DNA of 64,000 nucleotides from Triangularia verruculosa (lineage: Eukaryota > Ascomycota > Sordariomycetes > Sordariales > Podosporaceae). Below the pieces are notes generated by a model. It searched no databases. It was given only the letters and a program-made list of their open reading frames with translations, and was not told the DNA's origin. The stretch lies in contig MU863941.1 in assembly GCA_033296885.1 (NCBI GenBank), forward strand, positions 124,001 through 188,000, read 5' to 3'. Position numbers and translations under genes: made by a program. Shown piece by piece: positions 54,454-64,000 of the stretch; position 1 is the first letter of the stretch; the number at the start of each line of letters is the position of its first letter.

Positions 54454-55380
54454 ATGTCCTACAATATCCCGGGCGCCTATCCGAGCGGCGAGCGTGAACA
54501 TGCTCGGCTCGCTAGACAGCTGGCCTACGCCAAGGAGGACCTCGAACTGAAGAAGGGCGAGCTTGCCAGCGCCATGCATACCTTGAAGGTCCAGAAGGGC
54601 GAGATCTTCGACCTCAACTACAAAGTCTCTCTGAGCACCCAGCGAGCCGAGGCAGCCGAGAACTGCCTCCGCCAGACCGCTGCTCAGCACAGAGAGACGC
54701 TGGATGAGCTTCATCTCGCCCGCCAAGCTTATTCGAACTCCGCCTTCAAGATCCGTGAGGCTGAGAGGGCCCGCGATGAGGTGACAGAAAAGTTCCGCCA
54801 GATGTCCTTGGTTCACTGCCCGATGGTGGAGGAACTCGCTAAGACCCGCCAAACCCTCTCATCTACCGAGGCCTGGCTCAAGGAGGCTGTGGCCGCTAGA
54901 GATGAGGCCCGCAAGTCCCTCAACCTGTCTCGTCAGCTCTGGGACTGCGAGAAGGATAACCTCGGGACCAACTACAAGATTTCGCAGACCCAGCTGGCCA
55001 CTGCCCTTAACCGCGCTGAGGTTGCCGAAGTCAGGATCAAGGAGTTTGAGAAAGTCGCCCATGAAACGGGTGACCTCTTGGTCCACTCAGTGAACGAGCT
55101 GCGTGAGGCGCAGAAGTACAGACACTTGTACCGAGAGTCCGAGGTGGATGTGCAGAAGCACAAGGTTCTCCTTGCCAATCTTGAGATTGACCTCCAGAAC
55201 GCGAGAAAGGCTCGAGACGCAGCTGCCCAGGACCTTTTGAAGATCAGATTCGACAAGCTCGCTAACAAAAAGGAGGCCGGTTTTGTACAGCCCGTTGAAG
55301 TTCGTGCTGGGGAAGCTCACCAGGGACGCTGCCGCAGGGAGTCGATCTCCTACAAGTACACCGAATCCACCACCATCTAG
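54454..55380 (+). CDS. Coiled-coil protein (cluster member 4), soluble
   Basis: A single exon of 308 residues starting MSYNIPGAYPSGEREHARLA. Coiled coil nearly throughout (residues 14-275), with many Ala, Arg, Glu and Leu and alternating short repeats such as KSLNLSRQLWDCEKDN. There is no membrane segment, and the end is short and basic (AGEAHQGRCRRESISYKYTE). Start context TACAATGTC. Unknown function. It may oligomerise with the anchored members by coiled coil, an inference from co-location. Confidence 0.75.
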   Translation: MSYNIPGAYPSGEREHARLARQLAYAKEDLELKKGELASAMHTLKVQKGEIFDLNYKVSLSTQRAEAAENCLRQTAAQHRETLDELHLARQAYSNSAFKIREAERARDEVTEKFRQMSLVHCPMVEELAKTRQTLSSTEAWLKEAVAARDEARKSLNLSRQLWDCEKDNLGTNYKISQTQLATALNRAEVAEVRIKEFEKVAHETGDLLVHSVNELREAQKYRHLYRESEVDVQKHKVLLANLEIDLQNARKARDAAAQDLLKIRFDKLANKKEAGFVQPVEVRAGEAHQGRCRRESISYKYTESTTI

Positions 55381-56389
55381 AATCCAGACCCGGCCCCGGC
55401 ACTTTTCAGTTGGCTGTGACACATTGGTGACATACAGGCGAAACTTAGGAATGTCTTGGGGCCATGTGTCGAAGGCAGGAAAGGTTGGACGCGCGATTGG
55501 AGACGAACTGGTGCATGGGTTAGCGGCGGAGAACAGGCCAGATACGAACGATACCTAGGTATACCGTAGCTGAGATATGGGGGATCTGGAACTCATCCTG
55601 TTTTGCAGCTTCGCTTTGGCCCTCGTGTGTGTGTTCTATGGGCCGTCTAGTATGCTGCTATGATATATCTCTTGTGTGTTGCCGTCAATGCCTAGTTGCA
55701 CTTCGTGCTCGACGCTGATGGATGAGAGTGCATTTTCTGCGCGTGACATGGAAGCGTCGTCAAGGGTGATTTGCGAGACTGTGGCAACCTAAGTTGATTG
55801 AAGTTTAACAGACGCGAAGAGGTGATGATGGTAAAGCGAATCCAGCACGAGACAAGCTTGGTGGTGGTGACGAACTTGCAAAGATTGGCGCGACTGAGAA
55901 TGGCGCGCGAATAGACAAATAGTGCAACGCTGGAAAACAACTTCACTTGCTCGCCTACCTAGGTACCTAAGGTAGTTGGTGAATTTCTCTGCCTCGACCC
56001 ACATACTGATGCTCTTCCACGATGATAGGAACACCACCATGAAATACCAATCCAGACTACCAGTGTGCTCCGTGCCCGGCCAGGGAGCAAGGCATAGCAT
56101 GGGCCTCCTGCTGCACTTCACTCAGCTCCACGTAGGTATTCACTTGGTGACAAGGCCCCACACACGAAGCCCCATCTTGTATTCACCTGCGCTAATGACC
56201 AAGGCTTCTTCAAAACCCCGAGTCGAAGCTTTTCCCTCCATCTCGAGGACGATTTCCCATCTCCCAAATCTCACACAACAACCAACTGCACCTCTCCTAC
56301 TTACCTACCCACATCACCTCTCTGTACACATCAGCAACCTCCTACCTGCTTTCCAACTCATTCAGCTGTATTGTCACTTCAAAACAATC
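55381..56389. other. Gene-free stretch with two perfect palindromes
   Basis: TACCTAGGTA at 55552-55561 and again at 55956-55965. The region just before 56390 is a CT-rich leader. The reading frame is open from 55976 but its translation has no protein character. Confidence 0.5.
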
Positions 56390-57271
56390 ATGCCAACCAC
56401 AACCGACGCCTTGAACCCCAAGCGCGGCACTTCTGCCGACACTAAGTGGCACACCATGGAGGACTATGTCCCCAAGATAGACGTCGCCGCCATGGATAAA
56501 GAGCGTATGTTTCCCAAGACGCGCTACAACGGCCTGATGGACAACGACACCAAACTGGAGGGCATCTGGTCCAAGGTTCAGGCGATCGAGAAGGAGCGCG
56601 ACACCCTGAAGTCGGAGCTTGCCAAAGCCAATCGCCAACATCAGCTGGACTTGGAGCGTGTTGCCTCTGCCAACGCCTCCATCGAGAAATGCCACGCGGT
56701 TGAGAAGGAGTGCGTGCAGTTGAAGGACGAATTCAACCAGGTCACAGCCAAGGTTGCCACAGTCCAGAAGGAGCGCGACGAGTACAACAACCGAAGAAGA
56801 AAGCTCTGGGACGATCACACCACTCTCAAGAAGAAGCTCGCATCTACCGAACAGGAAGTCAAAATGCTCCAGGAGAAGCTGAGACTCTCCATGGCCCAGG
56901 ACTGCCACGGGCTCGGTTCGACTTTCCACCCCACACGCCCTGTTGCCCACGCCAGCAATCCATTCGCGCAGGGCTTCCTCCAGAGCGACTTTGGCGACGA
57001 CATCACTCGCCCTGAGATGAGAGACAGGTCTACTGCAGCCAGCACCGCAGTCAAACCGGTGTCAGCCCTCGAGCAACGGAGCAACGCCAAGCCTACCAGT
57101 CCCAGCCACCAACATGCTGCCATGACCAAGACCACCAACCAGCCGCTTGAAACTCAACAGGGTTCAATCGAACAGTGCAACGGCAACGACTCCCAGGTCG
57201 TCAATCTCATTGTCGTGTTGGCTGGTATCATCCTCGTGTCATTGTTGCTGCAGGCTATCAGAGGCAACTAA
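56390..57271 (+). CDS. Coiled-coil tail-anchored protein (cluster member 5)
   Basis: A single exon of 293 residues, started at MPTTTDALNPKRGTS (the first ATG after the CT-rich leader). A central coiled coil covers about residues 60-170 (DTLKSELAKANRQHQ, LKDEFNQVTAKVATVQKERD). A disordered Ser/Pro/Gln stretch follows. A single C-terminal membrane segment VVNLIVVLAGIILVSLLLQA ends with AIRGN, again a tail-anchored layout like members 1 and 2 but without their DGLEF/WVYF motif. Function unknown. Confidence 0.78.
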   Translation: MPTTTDALNPKRGTSADTKWHTMEDYVPKIDVAAMDKERMFPKTRYNGLMDNDTKLEGIWSKVQAIEKERDTLKSELAKANRQHQLDLERVASANASIEKCHAVEKECVQLKDEFNQVTAKVATVQKERDEYNNRRRKLWDDHTTLKKKLASTEQEVKMLQEKLRLSMAQDCHGLGSTFHPTRPVAHASNPFAQGFLQSDFGDDITRPEMRDRSTAASTAVKPVSALEQRSNAKPTSPSHQHAAMTKTTNQPLETQQGSIEQCNGNDSQVVNLIVVLAGIILVSLLLQAIRGN

Positions 57272-57936
57272 TTTGTCGACACCATCCCTGCATCACACGA
57301 CCTCCCCTGCACATACATCCCTTGGCTGAGGTTCATGACGATTGTTTGTAAGGATATCTACGGGAAGGTGGATGGAGGTGAAGTGGTGGAGGGTCTTCAC
57401 GGCAGTATGGGCTTTCTGAATCAGGTGTTGCGAGGTCATTCCTGCGGTGGATAATGGGCTGGGCATGTGGACAGGGGTCAGGGTGGCCCGAACAAAGTAG
57501 CACTGATCTGGATTATCACCCTTAGCTGCCTCAATCACAATTAAATTACTGAAAAGCCGTACCTATCAAATGTGACTGTGGCATATGTGCCAGTGACTAA
57601 GATGTGGATATTTCATCGTTGTGAATGAATTACAACCATGAAAATAACAGTATCTCAAGCCAGAGCTTCGGAGTGTCGCACAAATGGAAGACAACCGCCG
57701 ACTCCTAGATAGATATAACATACCTCCATCGCAAGCCAACGTCCCCATTCTGACGAGATTTGTCACCAACTGACATCACAATTATGAGCTGAGTTAGGAG
57801 AATAAGATATAGATGCTACTGATGCCGGAAAATCTAAAGTGAATGGCGGATCCTCCTTCTGAGCCACCCAACACCGTGTCCCGCGCCCCGCCCACCCGAT
57901 TTAATGCCTTTTCTTGCTCATGTTGACGTTGACCTT
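57272..57936. other. Gene-free stretch (convergent ends)
   Basis: No gene seen. Confidence 0.45.
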
Positions 57937-58619
57937 TCATTCCGACTCCATAATGTTCTTCACCAATGTCTTCGTAAGCCACAGACCCTGAAAGACCGCC
58001 GCAGTGTTTTGATTATACCCTTCATCATAGCTCCTCATCGCGTCGTTGATGGCCGAACCAGCAATGCTGCCGATGAAGTACAAGAACGCAGACGTACGCT
58101 GAGATCTATCCTCGGCCTTTTCAGCCCTCTCGTCAGCCTCTCTGGTTCTCTCCCGGTCCTGCCCGGCCTTCTCTTCAGCGTCCTGGGCTCTCTGCTCGGC
58201 TTCCCTAACTCTCTCCCCCGCTTTCTCGAGTTCCTGCTTCATACGCTCTAGCTCCTGGCGTCTCTCGGTGACGCTTTGCGAAATCTCTTTGATCTCCTCC
58301 TGTAGACGCTTTATTCCGTGCTTGGTAGGCAGTGGATGTGTGACCATGCGGTCCATCACTTCCATGATCTCGTATGGAATTTTGGGAATTTGGTGTGGGA
58401 CTTTTCGAGCTTGGCGGAGGCTTTGACGATGGCCTTTAGGTTCTTGGTAAACTGGGGGATGCGCTTATCCTGAATCTTCTCCTTCAGCTTGCTTGGGGCT
58501 CTGGTATCCTGGGCTTTGGTAGTCTTTCTGGTCTGCTCCGTGCTACCCCTTCTTGGAGAGACACCCAGCCGCGATTTCTGGGTGGTGGGTGTAGTGTGTA
58601 TGGTGTGCGGGGATGACAT
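57937..58619 (-). pseudogene. Coiled-coil protein (cluster member 6), two frames joined at a -1 slippery site
   Basis: Frame 0 starts at the ATG at 58619 and stops after 87 codons. A second frame, -1 relative to it, continues to 57937. Members 6 and 7 align across the break: PQFTKNLKAIVKASAKLEKS / PSFLHNFRTITKKAGKLAKT before it and GIKRLQEEI / GITKRLQEEL after it, so one ancestral frame covered both. The crossover falls at C-CCA-AAA (58386-58380), which has the exact X-XXY-YYZ form used for programmed -1 frameshifting and puts the ribosome in the right frame (227 residues). The second part has a coiled coil with REAEQRAQDAEEKA and a hydrophobic stretch FLYFIGSIAGSAI. Either a 1-bp indel broke the gene, or a real frameshift makes a short and a long form. 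Confidence 0.65.
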
Positions 58620-59516
58620 TGTGCCTAGAGTGGGAGTGGTATGATGAGGGCCTGAAGGGTTTCGACAAGAATGCCCGACGAGGCCAAGCAGGTGGGGAGT
58701 TGTGGTGGGCCTCGTGGCAAAGGGGGCAAGGTGGTTGGTACTAGAGAGGCGAATGGCCAAGGTACCTACCTACCTGAGATAAGGGAAAAGGTGGAAGAGG
58801 GTGATATTGATAGAGAAAGCATAACTTTATACACTTCTCTGGACGACGCACTCCGAGCAACCCCAAGCTTTGCGCTTGAAGGGAGGTGAAGAGGCTTAAA
58901 TTCAGCATTCATGCACTATCCTTAACCTTGTGCCGTTCCATCCACTCTTCTGCTTCTGAGGTCCCCAGTTTTAACGCGAGACAACGGCCAGTTCTCGGCT
59001 GGTAGGACCGAACCGTTTTCTCTTCTGATGTTTTACTTGGCCTGGTGTCAGGGATTCATCCTTCCCGGTCACCAGCTTTTCCAGACTCAATACTTCCGCC
59101 AGAAATCCTCGAGGATAGCCAAGTAGCGCAAAAACGCAAAGGTCAAAATGGCAAAAAGACAAATTACCTTACAGAACTTGGGAGTCTCAGTATATAATCA
59201 CATATCTCGTAGGCCTCTTTAATACTTACATGTGTCTGTGAGTAGCGCAAAGAGAACAGGCTACCCAAATACAACAGCGAAACATGATCAGGGGAAATTA
59301 ATTATAAATGCCAGATATATTTGCTGTCGGCGGCTCAGTGGCCAAAACCATACCTCCTCCGCATAATGCTACTGGTTTAACTTGCTTTGCGACAACTCTG
59401 GTGATATGTTGTTGAAAACCAAATTCCTCCGCTGGGTACGCCTGTTGCATAAATCTCCATGCAAATCCTATCTCCAACCTTTGATCCCCCCAGGTCTCTC
59501 CTTCGAAGCCATCCCT
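58620..59516. other. Gene-free stretch inside the coiled-coil cluster
   Basis: No gene seen. A TACCTACCTACC patch is at about 58762. Confidence 0.45.
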
Positions 59517-60047
59517 TCAGTCCCGAGGTGCGACTAGCATCCGTCCAAACACAGGGTCCAACTGAGCGGAGGAGGGCTCAACACCTGTCTCATCCAGCAG
59601 ACTCTTAAGCCTGGCTACCTCCGATTCGGCCTTCTCTGCCCTGATTATAGCGTTCTCCAGCTGTTGTTTCAAAGCCTGCTTGTCGGAATCTGCTTTGGCC
59701 AACATTTTGTTACCGCTATCAAGCTCTTCTTGGAGTCGCTTTGTAATGCCCCTTCGTGGCGTCGGCACATAGAGTTTGGCGTTGACCATGTTCATGATTT
59801 CCTCATGGTATGGGGCGAATCTTTTGTGTGTTTTCGCGAGTTTGCCAGCCTTTTTGGTGATTGTGCGGAAGTTATGTAGGAAGGAAGGGATGCGGCTATC
59901 TTGAGGCCCATAGCCGCCGCTCTTGGTGACACTAGTGCTAGCAGGTGCTGAAGCATGACTGGTAGCGTATTTGGTCGCTGAGCCGTGGCGGCCACCGGGT
60001 TGGGAGGCTGAGGCAGAAGATGGCGGAATGGGGTCGATGGCGCCCAT
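59517..60047 (-). CDS. Coiled-coil protein (cluster member 7)
   Basis: A single exon of 176 residues from MGAIDPIPPSSASASQPG. A disordered N-terminus precedes PSFLHNFRTITKKAGKLAKT then HKRFAPYHEEIMNMVNAKLY, then RRGITKRLQEELDSGNKM, leading to a coiled coil (residues about 105-155). It has no membrane segment. It is the intact relative of member 6, with the same order of motifs in a single frame. Function unknown. Confidence 0.75.
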   Translation of the reverse strand: MGAIDPIPPSSASASQPGGRHGSATKYATSHASAPASTSVTKSGGYGPQDSRIPSFLHNFRTITKKAGKLAKTHKRFAPYHEEIMNMVNAKLYVPTPRRGITKRLQEELDSGNKMLAKADSDKQALKQQLENAIIRAEKAESEVARLKSLLDETGVEPSSAQLDPVFGRMLVAPRD

Positions 60048-60990
60048 GATTGCTTATGGTATGCTGGGGTTCGCTGGTATGTGTGAAAGAGGCTGCCTGT
60101 TGAATATGATGATGGTAAGGATTTCGGCTTGGGGCGAACGGACCGGGAAGTTCTAACCAGACGATCTTTGACTGCCTGATTCAAGAAAAAAGAGTAGTGA
60201 GACTAGAGAGTGACAGGAAGACCGCTATATATTTCTGAGACTCTCGGCAGAGGCCTGGCTAGATGATGATGGAAGTGAATTTTGCACATTCATCTCAAAG
60301 CCTGCTCTCGCACAATTATCGTAGACCATGGTTCCTTCTCTTCTTGTTATTGTAAAGCTGTCGGAAGAACAATAATGGAGACGGCAATTGATACGATGTC
60401 CAACTTGGTGCTTCATATGATGGCAACCTTTTACAGAGGATAGTGCCCCAAACAAGTCCATCGCATACCTAATACATATGTATAGAAAGCTTAAAACACT
60501 TCGAATCGTTGATACTCTCATTTGCCCCATCTCTTCTCTCCTTATCACGACCTTTATTTGCCTGCGTCCTCTGCTTTTTTGGTGTGTTATCTCATTTTGA
60601 GGATCCGAGCACACATGTTTCAATCCGTCCACCGACTTGCTGATCTGGCCTCGCCAGTATCGTCGATGGCGCGGCGCTTGTTCTCAGCGGAACATGATTG
60701 GTGTTATCTGTATTGCCACCTTTTGTGCAATAGACCAAACGATTAGCCTCGGTAACCTGGAAGCCTGGCTGAAAAGACAATGGCGAACGGTTTGAGTTAG
60801 GTAGCATCAGAACTGGTTGTCTTCTCGACCTGTTGTCTCTACCTATATAGTCACACCCGACAAAACTTTTGGCTCAGTCCGTATTGGTCTCACAAGGTGA
60901 ACAAAAGGTGAGCGCAGTGAGCATCACCCTGAGCTGAAGTGGGTCCAAGGACCGTTTGGCTATACTTGCCGCAACCAAAACTGATCATGA
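60048..60990. other. Gene-free stretch before the AT-rich block
   Basis: No gene seen. Near the end (about 60907-60950) a GC-rich segment GGTGAGCGCAGTGAGC resembles a segment at 62293-62313 inside the repeat block, so it may be an element end. Confidence 0.4.
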
Positions 60991-61009
60991 CTTCCGTTTT
61001 CTTCTTGCG

Positions 61010-62149
61010 CGTGCTAGTAGCCCGTTATTAAACCCATTAGAACTACTATTTATATTAAAATTGTAACTTTAGATATAGACGAACTTATTTATTTTTCTAA
61101 TAGAAGAAGATACTTATAAATTGTATATTTATAAATATCTAGTTAAATAGCTTTGATTACTATAATTTAAAGATTACGTAAAGACGGCGAGAATGTGTGT
61201 AGTAGACTACCTATCCGTTGCCTAAGTTTCCATTTTGCCGTCCTTTTAGTGGAGAAATATATACTAAGGAATAGTAGGAGTACCTGGTAGATTAATTTAA
61301 TAAGTATATACTAACTTTAAGGGATAAGGGGCGTTAAACTTTAATGGTTATAGATCTATAGTACTATGTAAACGGAGTAGTTGTAAGGCGTACCGCCCTC
61401 GGTTTACTTCCTTTAGGATTACTGGCGAGTATATTAAATTAAAATTATAAGTAGGGGGAAAGGAGGAAGGGCTGAAAGACCTATTTAGAAGGTAGAACTT
61501 ATATTTGTATTATTAAGGATTCTATTTCTGTCGGTATTACCGATAACCCTATAACTTCCGACTCTTTATAGAAGAAAATGGAGCTATCGGGGGTTTAATT
61601 GTATAATTCCTGCCGATATAGGAATTGATTTACTTTTTGGCTTAGAGGCTGCGAACTTTGAATATGTTAGTTAGTATAGAGTAGGTAGTAGACGTCGGTG
61701 AATGTGAGAGTAGCGGAGTTAAGAACGGTTAGGGGTAAGTCGGATAGGGAGAGGAGAAGCGGTAGTAGATAGCGTAAAGGTATGGCTAGAATACGAAGTA
61801 GCTGGCTAATGCGTAGGGATATATAGGCTTTTATTTAAAGGAACGCCGATTAGCGTCTGTAAAGTGAAGGCGTCGGGCGGTCTTTACTTAGAAGTAATCT
61901 TAGATAGGGACTATTTGTAAGTTAAACGTAAAGGAGATAACCCTTATATACGTTGCTATCCGCTAGGGAGGTCGTTGCCACCTTTATATATTTTATTTTT
62001 CTCGATATCTGGGCTTTAGAGAAGGGCTTGTTGTTGTAGACTCGGTTCTACTGTAAACACTAGCGTCGGCAGATCTTTGAAGCTTTCGAGCCTTAGTAGC
62101 GCTCTGCTTCTTTTTCTTGCCCTTTACGCAGAGTCACTTGTAGCTAACT
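61010..62149. repeat. AT/TpA-rich, RIP-like decayed repeat DNA
   Basis: Composition changes sharply at about 61010. TA dinucleotides become very frequent while CA and TG become rare, and no open frame of length remains on either strand. That is the signature left by repeat-induced point mutation, the fungal defence that turns CpA into TpA in duplicated DNA. The original element is not recognisable. Counted by eye only. Confidence 0.65.
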
Positions 62150-62450
62150 TCTTTGTAAATAAACTACATGCTGAAGTGATACAAGATGGTCCATTATATG
62201 GTCAAAGAGTGTGGTGAAAGATGATGAATTGAGAAAGAAGCTATCAAACAGGGCTTCAATCAAATAGATGCTTGAAGTGTGGGAGGTGGCCTGAGCGGAG
62301 CGAAGTGGAGCCCAGGGCCGATAAGAGATAAGGGGTGTGTAAATGACGTCTCCCAACACTTTAGGTATCATGAAGGGTATCTTCCTCCTAAACAAGGTAC
62401 CAAGGCCTTCCATGTAGCTGCCCACTATCTCCCAATCGATTTTTTTAGGT
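62150..62450. other. Non-RIP island inside the repeat block
   Basis: About 300 bp with normal base composition between two TA-rich blocks. It includes a GC-rich segment GAGCGGAGCGAAGTGGAGC (62293-62311) flanked by near-palindromic GGCC...GGCC. It has no good reading frame (a 93-codon frame is not protein-like). Probably a later insertion, such as a small non-autonomous element. Confidence 0.45.
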
Positions 62451-62499
62451 CCTTAAATCGTTTCTTTAGACCGCGCTGAAGGCTTCGCTCGATAAATAT

Positions 62500-63050
62500 A
62501 TCGATAATCATTTCATCGGATGTATATATATTTCCACTTATCTTCATCTTTTAGGAGTTTCGAGTCGTACCTGGAAGTCGACCTTCTAAAAATCGCTCGG
62601 AGTAAGGACGAGATCTACGTTTAAATAAATATACCTAACGTTAATTCTGATATTACTACGTTAAACGACTTTCTATTAAAATATTATTCTAAATATATTC
62701 GAGGTTATTCTTATTATAATATTTATTACTTTCCTAATTACTTACTCGAAGAAGTGGTAATACACATTTATTTAGCTAATCGACCTATTCGGTTACTTAG
62801 CTGGCTCGTTCGGTAGAGCTGAGTTATTCGGCGGCTAGGCGATTCTAGGGCTGTCGAAACTCGGAAGTTTAGGGGTAAGTCGAGAAATGTTAAGGTTGCT
62901 ATATTGCTTTATTGCTATCGTAGGCATTGAAGAGACGCTACGTAGTTACCTTTTTAGAATTTCTAGACTTTATTCGCGCCCAATACGTTGCAGTTCCGAG
63001 AGACCGCCCCTTTATATTTACGGGAACATACGCCGGTAGGCCAGTTAATT
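62500..63050. repeat. AT/TpA-rich, RIP-like decayed repeat DNA
   Basis: Same TA-rich, CA-poor character as 61010-62149. No reading frames. Confidence 0.6.
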
Positions 63051-63059
63051 AGGCCCTGT

Positions 63060-64000
63060 CGGGTAAGTAGAAGCAATTACCATGAAGACTCTAGGGTCCC
63101 TAAACTGCGAGGTACGGTGTGAGGTAACACCGAAGGAAGGCAAGTATAGGGAACTATACCCTACAAAAGAAAAAGAAATAGGGAACTATACCCTGTTAAT
63201 AAAATCATAGGTACTAAACTACAGGGATCTATGCCCAGAAAGAGAGTGTAGTGAACCAGTATATTGAACTCTGACTGTTTAGCTTAAACTTGAATTTAAG
63301 GAAGGAAAGAAAAGACAATTCCAAACATACCGCGAGGGAAGCCCTTTATAGGTATTGAAGACCTCGTTTTCCTCCTTATCGCTCCCTATAACTTCTATCG
63401 GGTCAGTGGCCCACAGTGGCTTATATCGCTAATAAGCCCTGTTAAGTCCCTTGTATTCGATTGATTCCAGTGGGTGAGAACGCCGTGGCTGCCGGGTCCT
63501 GGGCTGTTGAGAACGCTGTGGCTGCCGTAGCTTCAATCTGTTGAGAGTTCTAACAGAAAGTACTGTAGCTCATTGTGGCAGCTGTGGCAGAAAGCTCTGG
63601 CTCGCTGTAAGAGCTGCGGTTTCCAACCGCAAGTACTGCTAGTAACTACACGGAAGAAGGCACTGTAAAATCCACAAATACATGCTATATTTTATTAATG
63701 CCGGATCTTAGGATCTATATATTTAGGTAGATTAGATAAGGATTCTACTACCTCAAACTACTTTTAGTAAAGTAAGAGTAGTTCAGACTCACCGCTTTCA
63801 GGCTCATCGCTTTCAGACTCACTATAACGAACCCCTATCCAGAACCTCTGAAAGGGATACATAATTGAAGGCTAACTTCTGAATGTTGGTTCGGTGCAGC
63901 TAAACAGTATACAATAAGATTATCTCAATATAAGTATAACGTACATTATCAGCGAGTAACCCATATCAGCGAGTGACCCACCTCCCACCACACCCTGACA
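63060..64000. repeat. Repeat-rich, possibly transposon-derived segment
   Basis: Less TA-rich but gene-free and full of short direct duplications. A 17-bp ATAGGGAACTATACCCT occurs at 63146-63162 and 63178-63194. A GAGAACGC(C/T)GTGGCTGCCG pair is at 63476-63494 and 63509-63527. CGCTTTCAGRCTCA repeats lie at about 63791-63823, and ATCAGCGAGT(A/G)ACCCA repeats at about 63948-63980. Such patterns are common in LTRs of fungal retroelements, but I find no second LTR or coding part in the window. Confidence 0.5.
63146..63194. repeat. Duplicated 17-bp near-palindrome
   Basis: Two identical copies of ATAGGGAACTATACCCT separated by 15 bp. Each is an imperfect inverted repeat (AGGG...CCCT). A third, diverged AGGGATCTATGCCC lies at about 63221. 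Confidence 0.7.

Noticed and set aside
55976..56389. 138-codon N-terminal extension of coiled-coil member 5
   Set aside because: It reads like translated leader (Pro/Ser/His-rich, CT-rich DNA), and the coiled-coil layout starts after 56390.
62144..62425. 93-codon frame in the non-RIP island
   Set aside because: It spans the junction with TA-rich DNA and lacks protein-like composition.
63060..64000. Complete LTR retrotransposon or CRISPR-like array
   Set aside because: Short repeats are paired, not arrayed with spacers. No second LTR, primer-binding site or polymerase coding region is visible, and CRISPR is not expected in a fungus.

Overview
This window is nuclear DNA of a filamentous ascomycete (Pezizomycotina, most likely a Sordariomycete; the class is an inference). 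The evidence is the gene style: genes lie on both strands with no operons, most introns are 49-115 nt with GT...AG ends and CTAAC/CTGAC-like branch sites, and three tRNA genes carry introns. It is also the gene content: Zn(II)2Cys6 and C2H2 regulators, a HET-domain relic, a NACHT-ankyrin NLR, a Clr5-domain gene, DUG2, TIM17 and a fungal MscS channel. All exon joins below were found by eye from frame continuity and splice signals.

Layout. 0-8 kb: tRNA-Tyr, a frameshifted HET-domain remnant, a transcription factor with two C2H2 fingers and a Zn2Cys6 cluster, tRNA-Glu, an NmrA/isoflavone-reductase-like gene, a one-finger C2H2 gene and tRNA-Met. 8.9-14 kb: three tandem paralogs of an uncharacterised single-pass membrane protein family, all with an intron at the same codon. 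15-26.7 kb: a VOC/glyoxalase-like gene, a very small gene, a Clr5 gene with an in-frame TAG, a second reading frame broken by two TAA codons, a divergent pair (a membrane protein and a protein with a GDSGS serine-protease-like motif), and a Zn2Cys6 factor.

27-47 kb is mostly conserved housekeeping: DUG2 (glutathione breakdown), TIM17 (mitochondrial import), a Thr-type asparaginase, a secreted DUF4185-like protein, an NLR immune-type protein with a six-cysteine secreted protein next to it, an MscS-type channel and a TMEM14-family membrane protein.

48-60 kb is the most unusual part. Seven coiled-coil genes lie side by side, several with a hydrophobic C-terminal anchor and at least two pairs clearly related. 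One has a CAA-to-TAA nonsense change relative to its paralog. Another is split exactly at a canonical -1 slippery heptamer. From about 61 kb to the end the sequence is AT/TpA-rich, gene-free, RIP-like repeat DNA with short duplicated motifs.

Themes across the window: several long reading frames are interrupted by a single TAG or TAA, each explainable by C-to-T at CpA; a 10-bp palindrome (TACCTAGGTA) recurs in gene-free DNA far above chance; and a 27-bp perfect repeat occurs twice, 6.4 kb apart.
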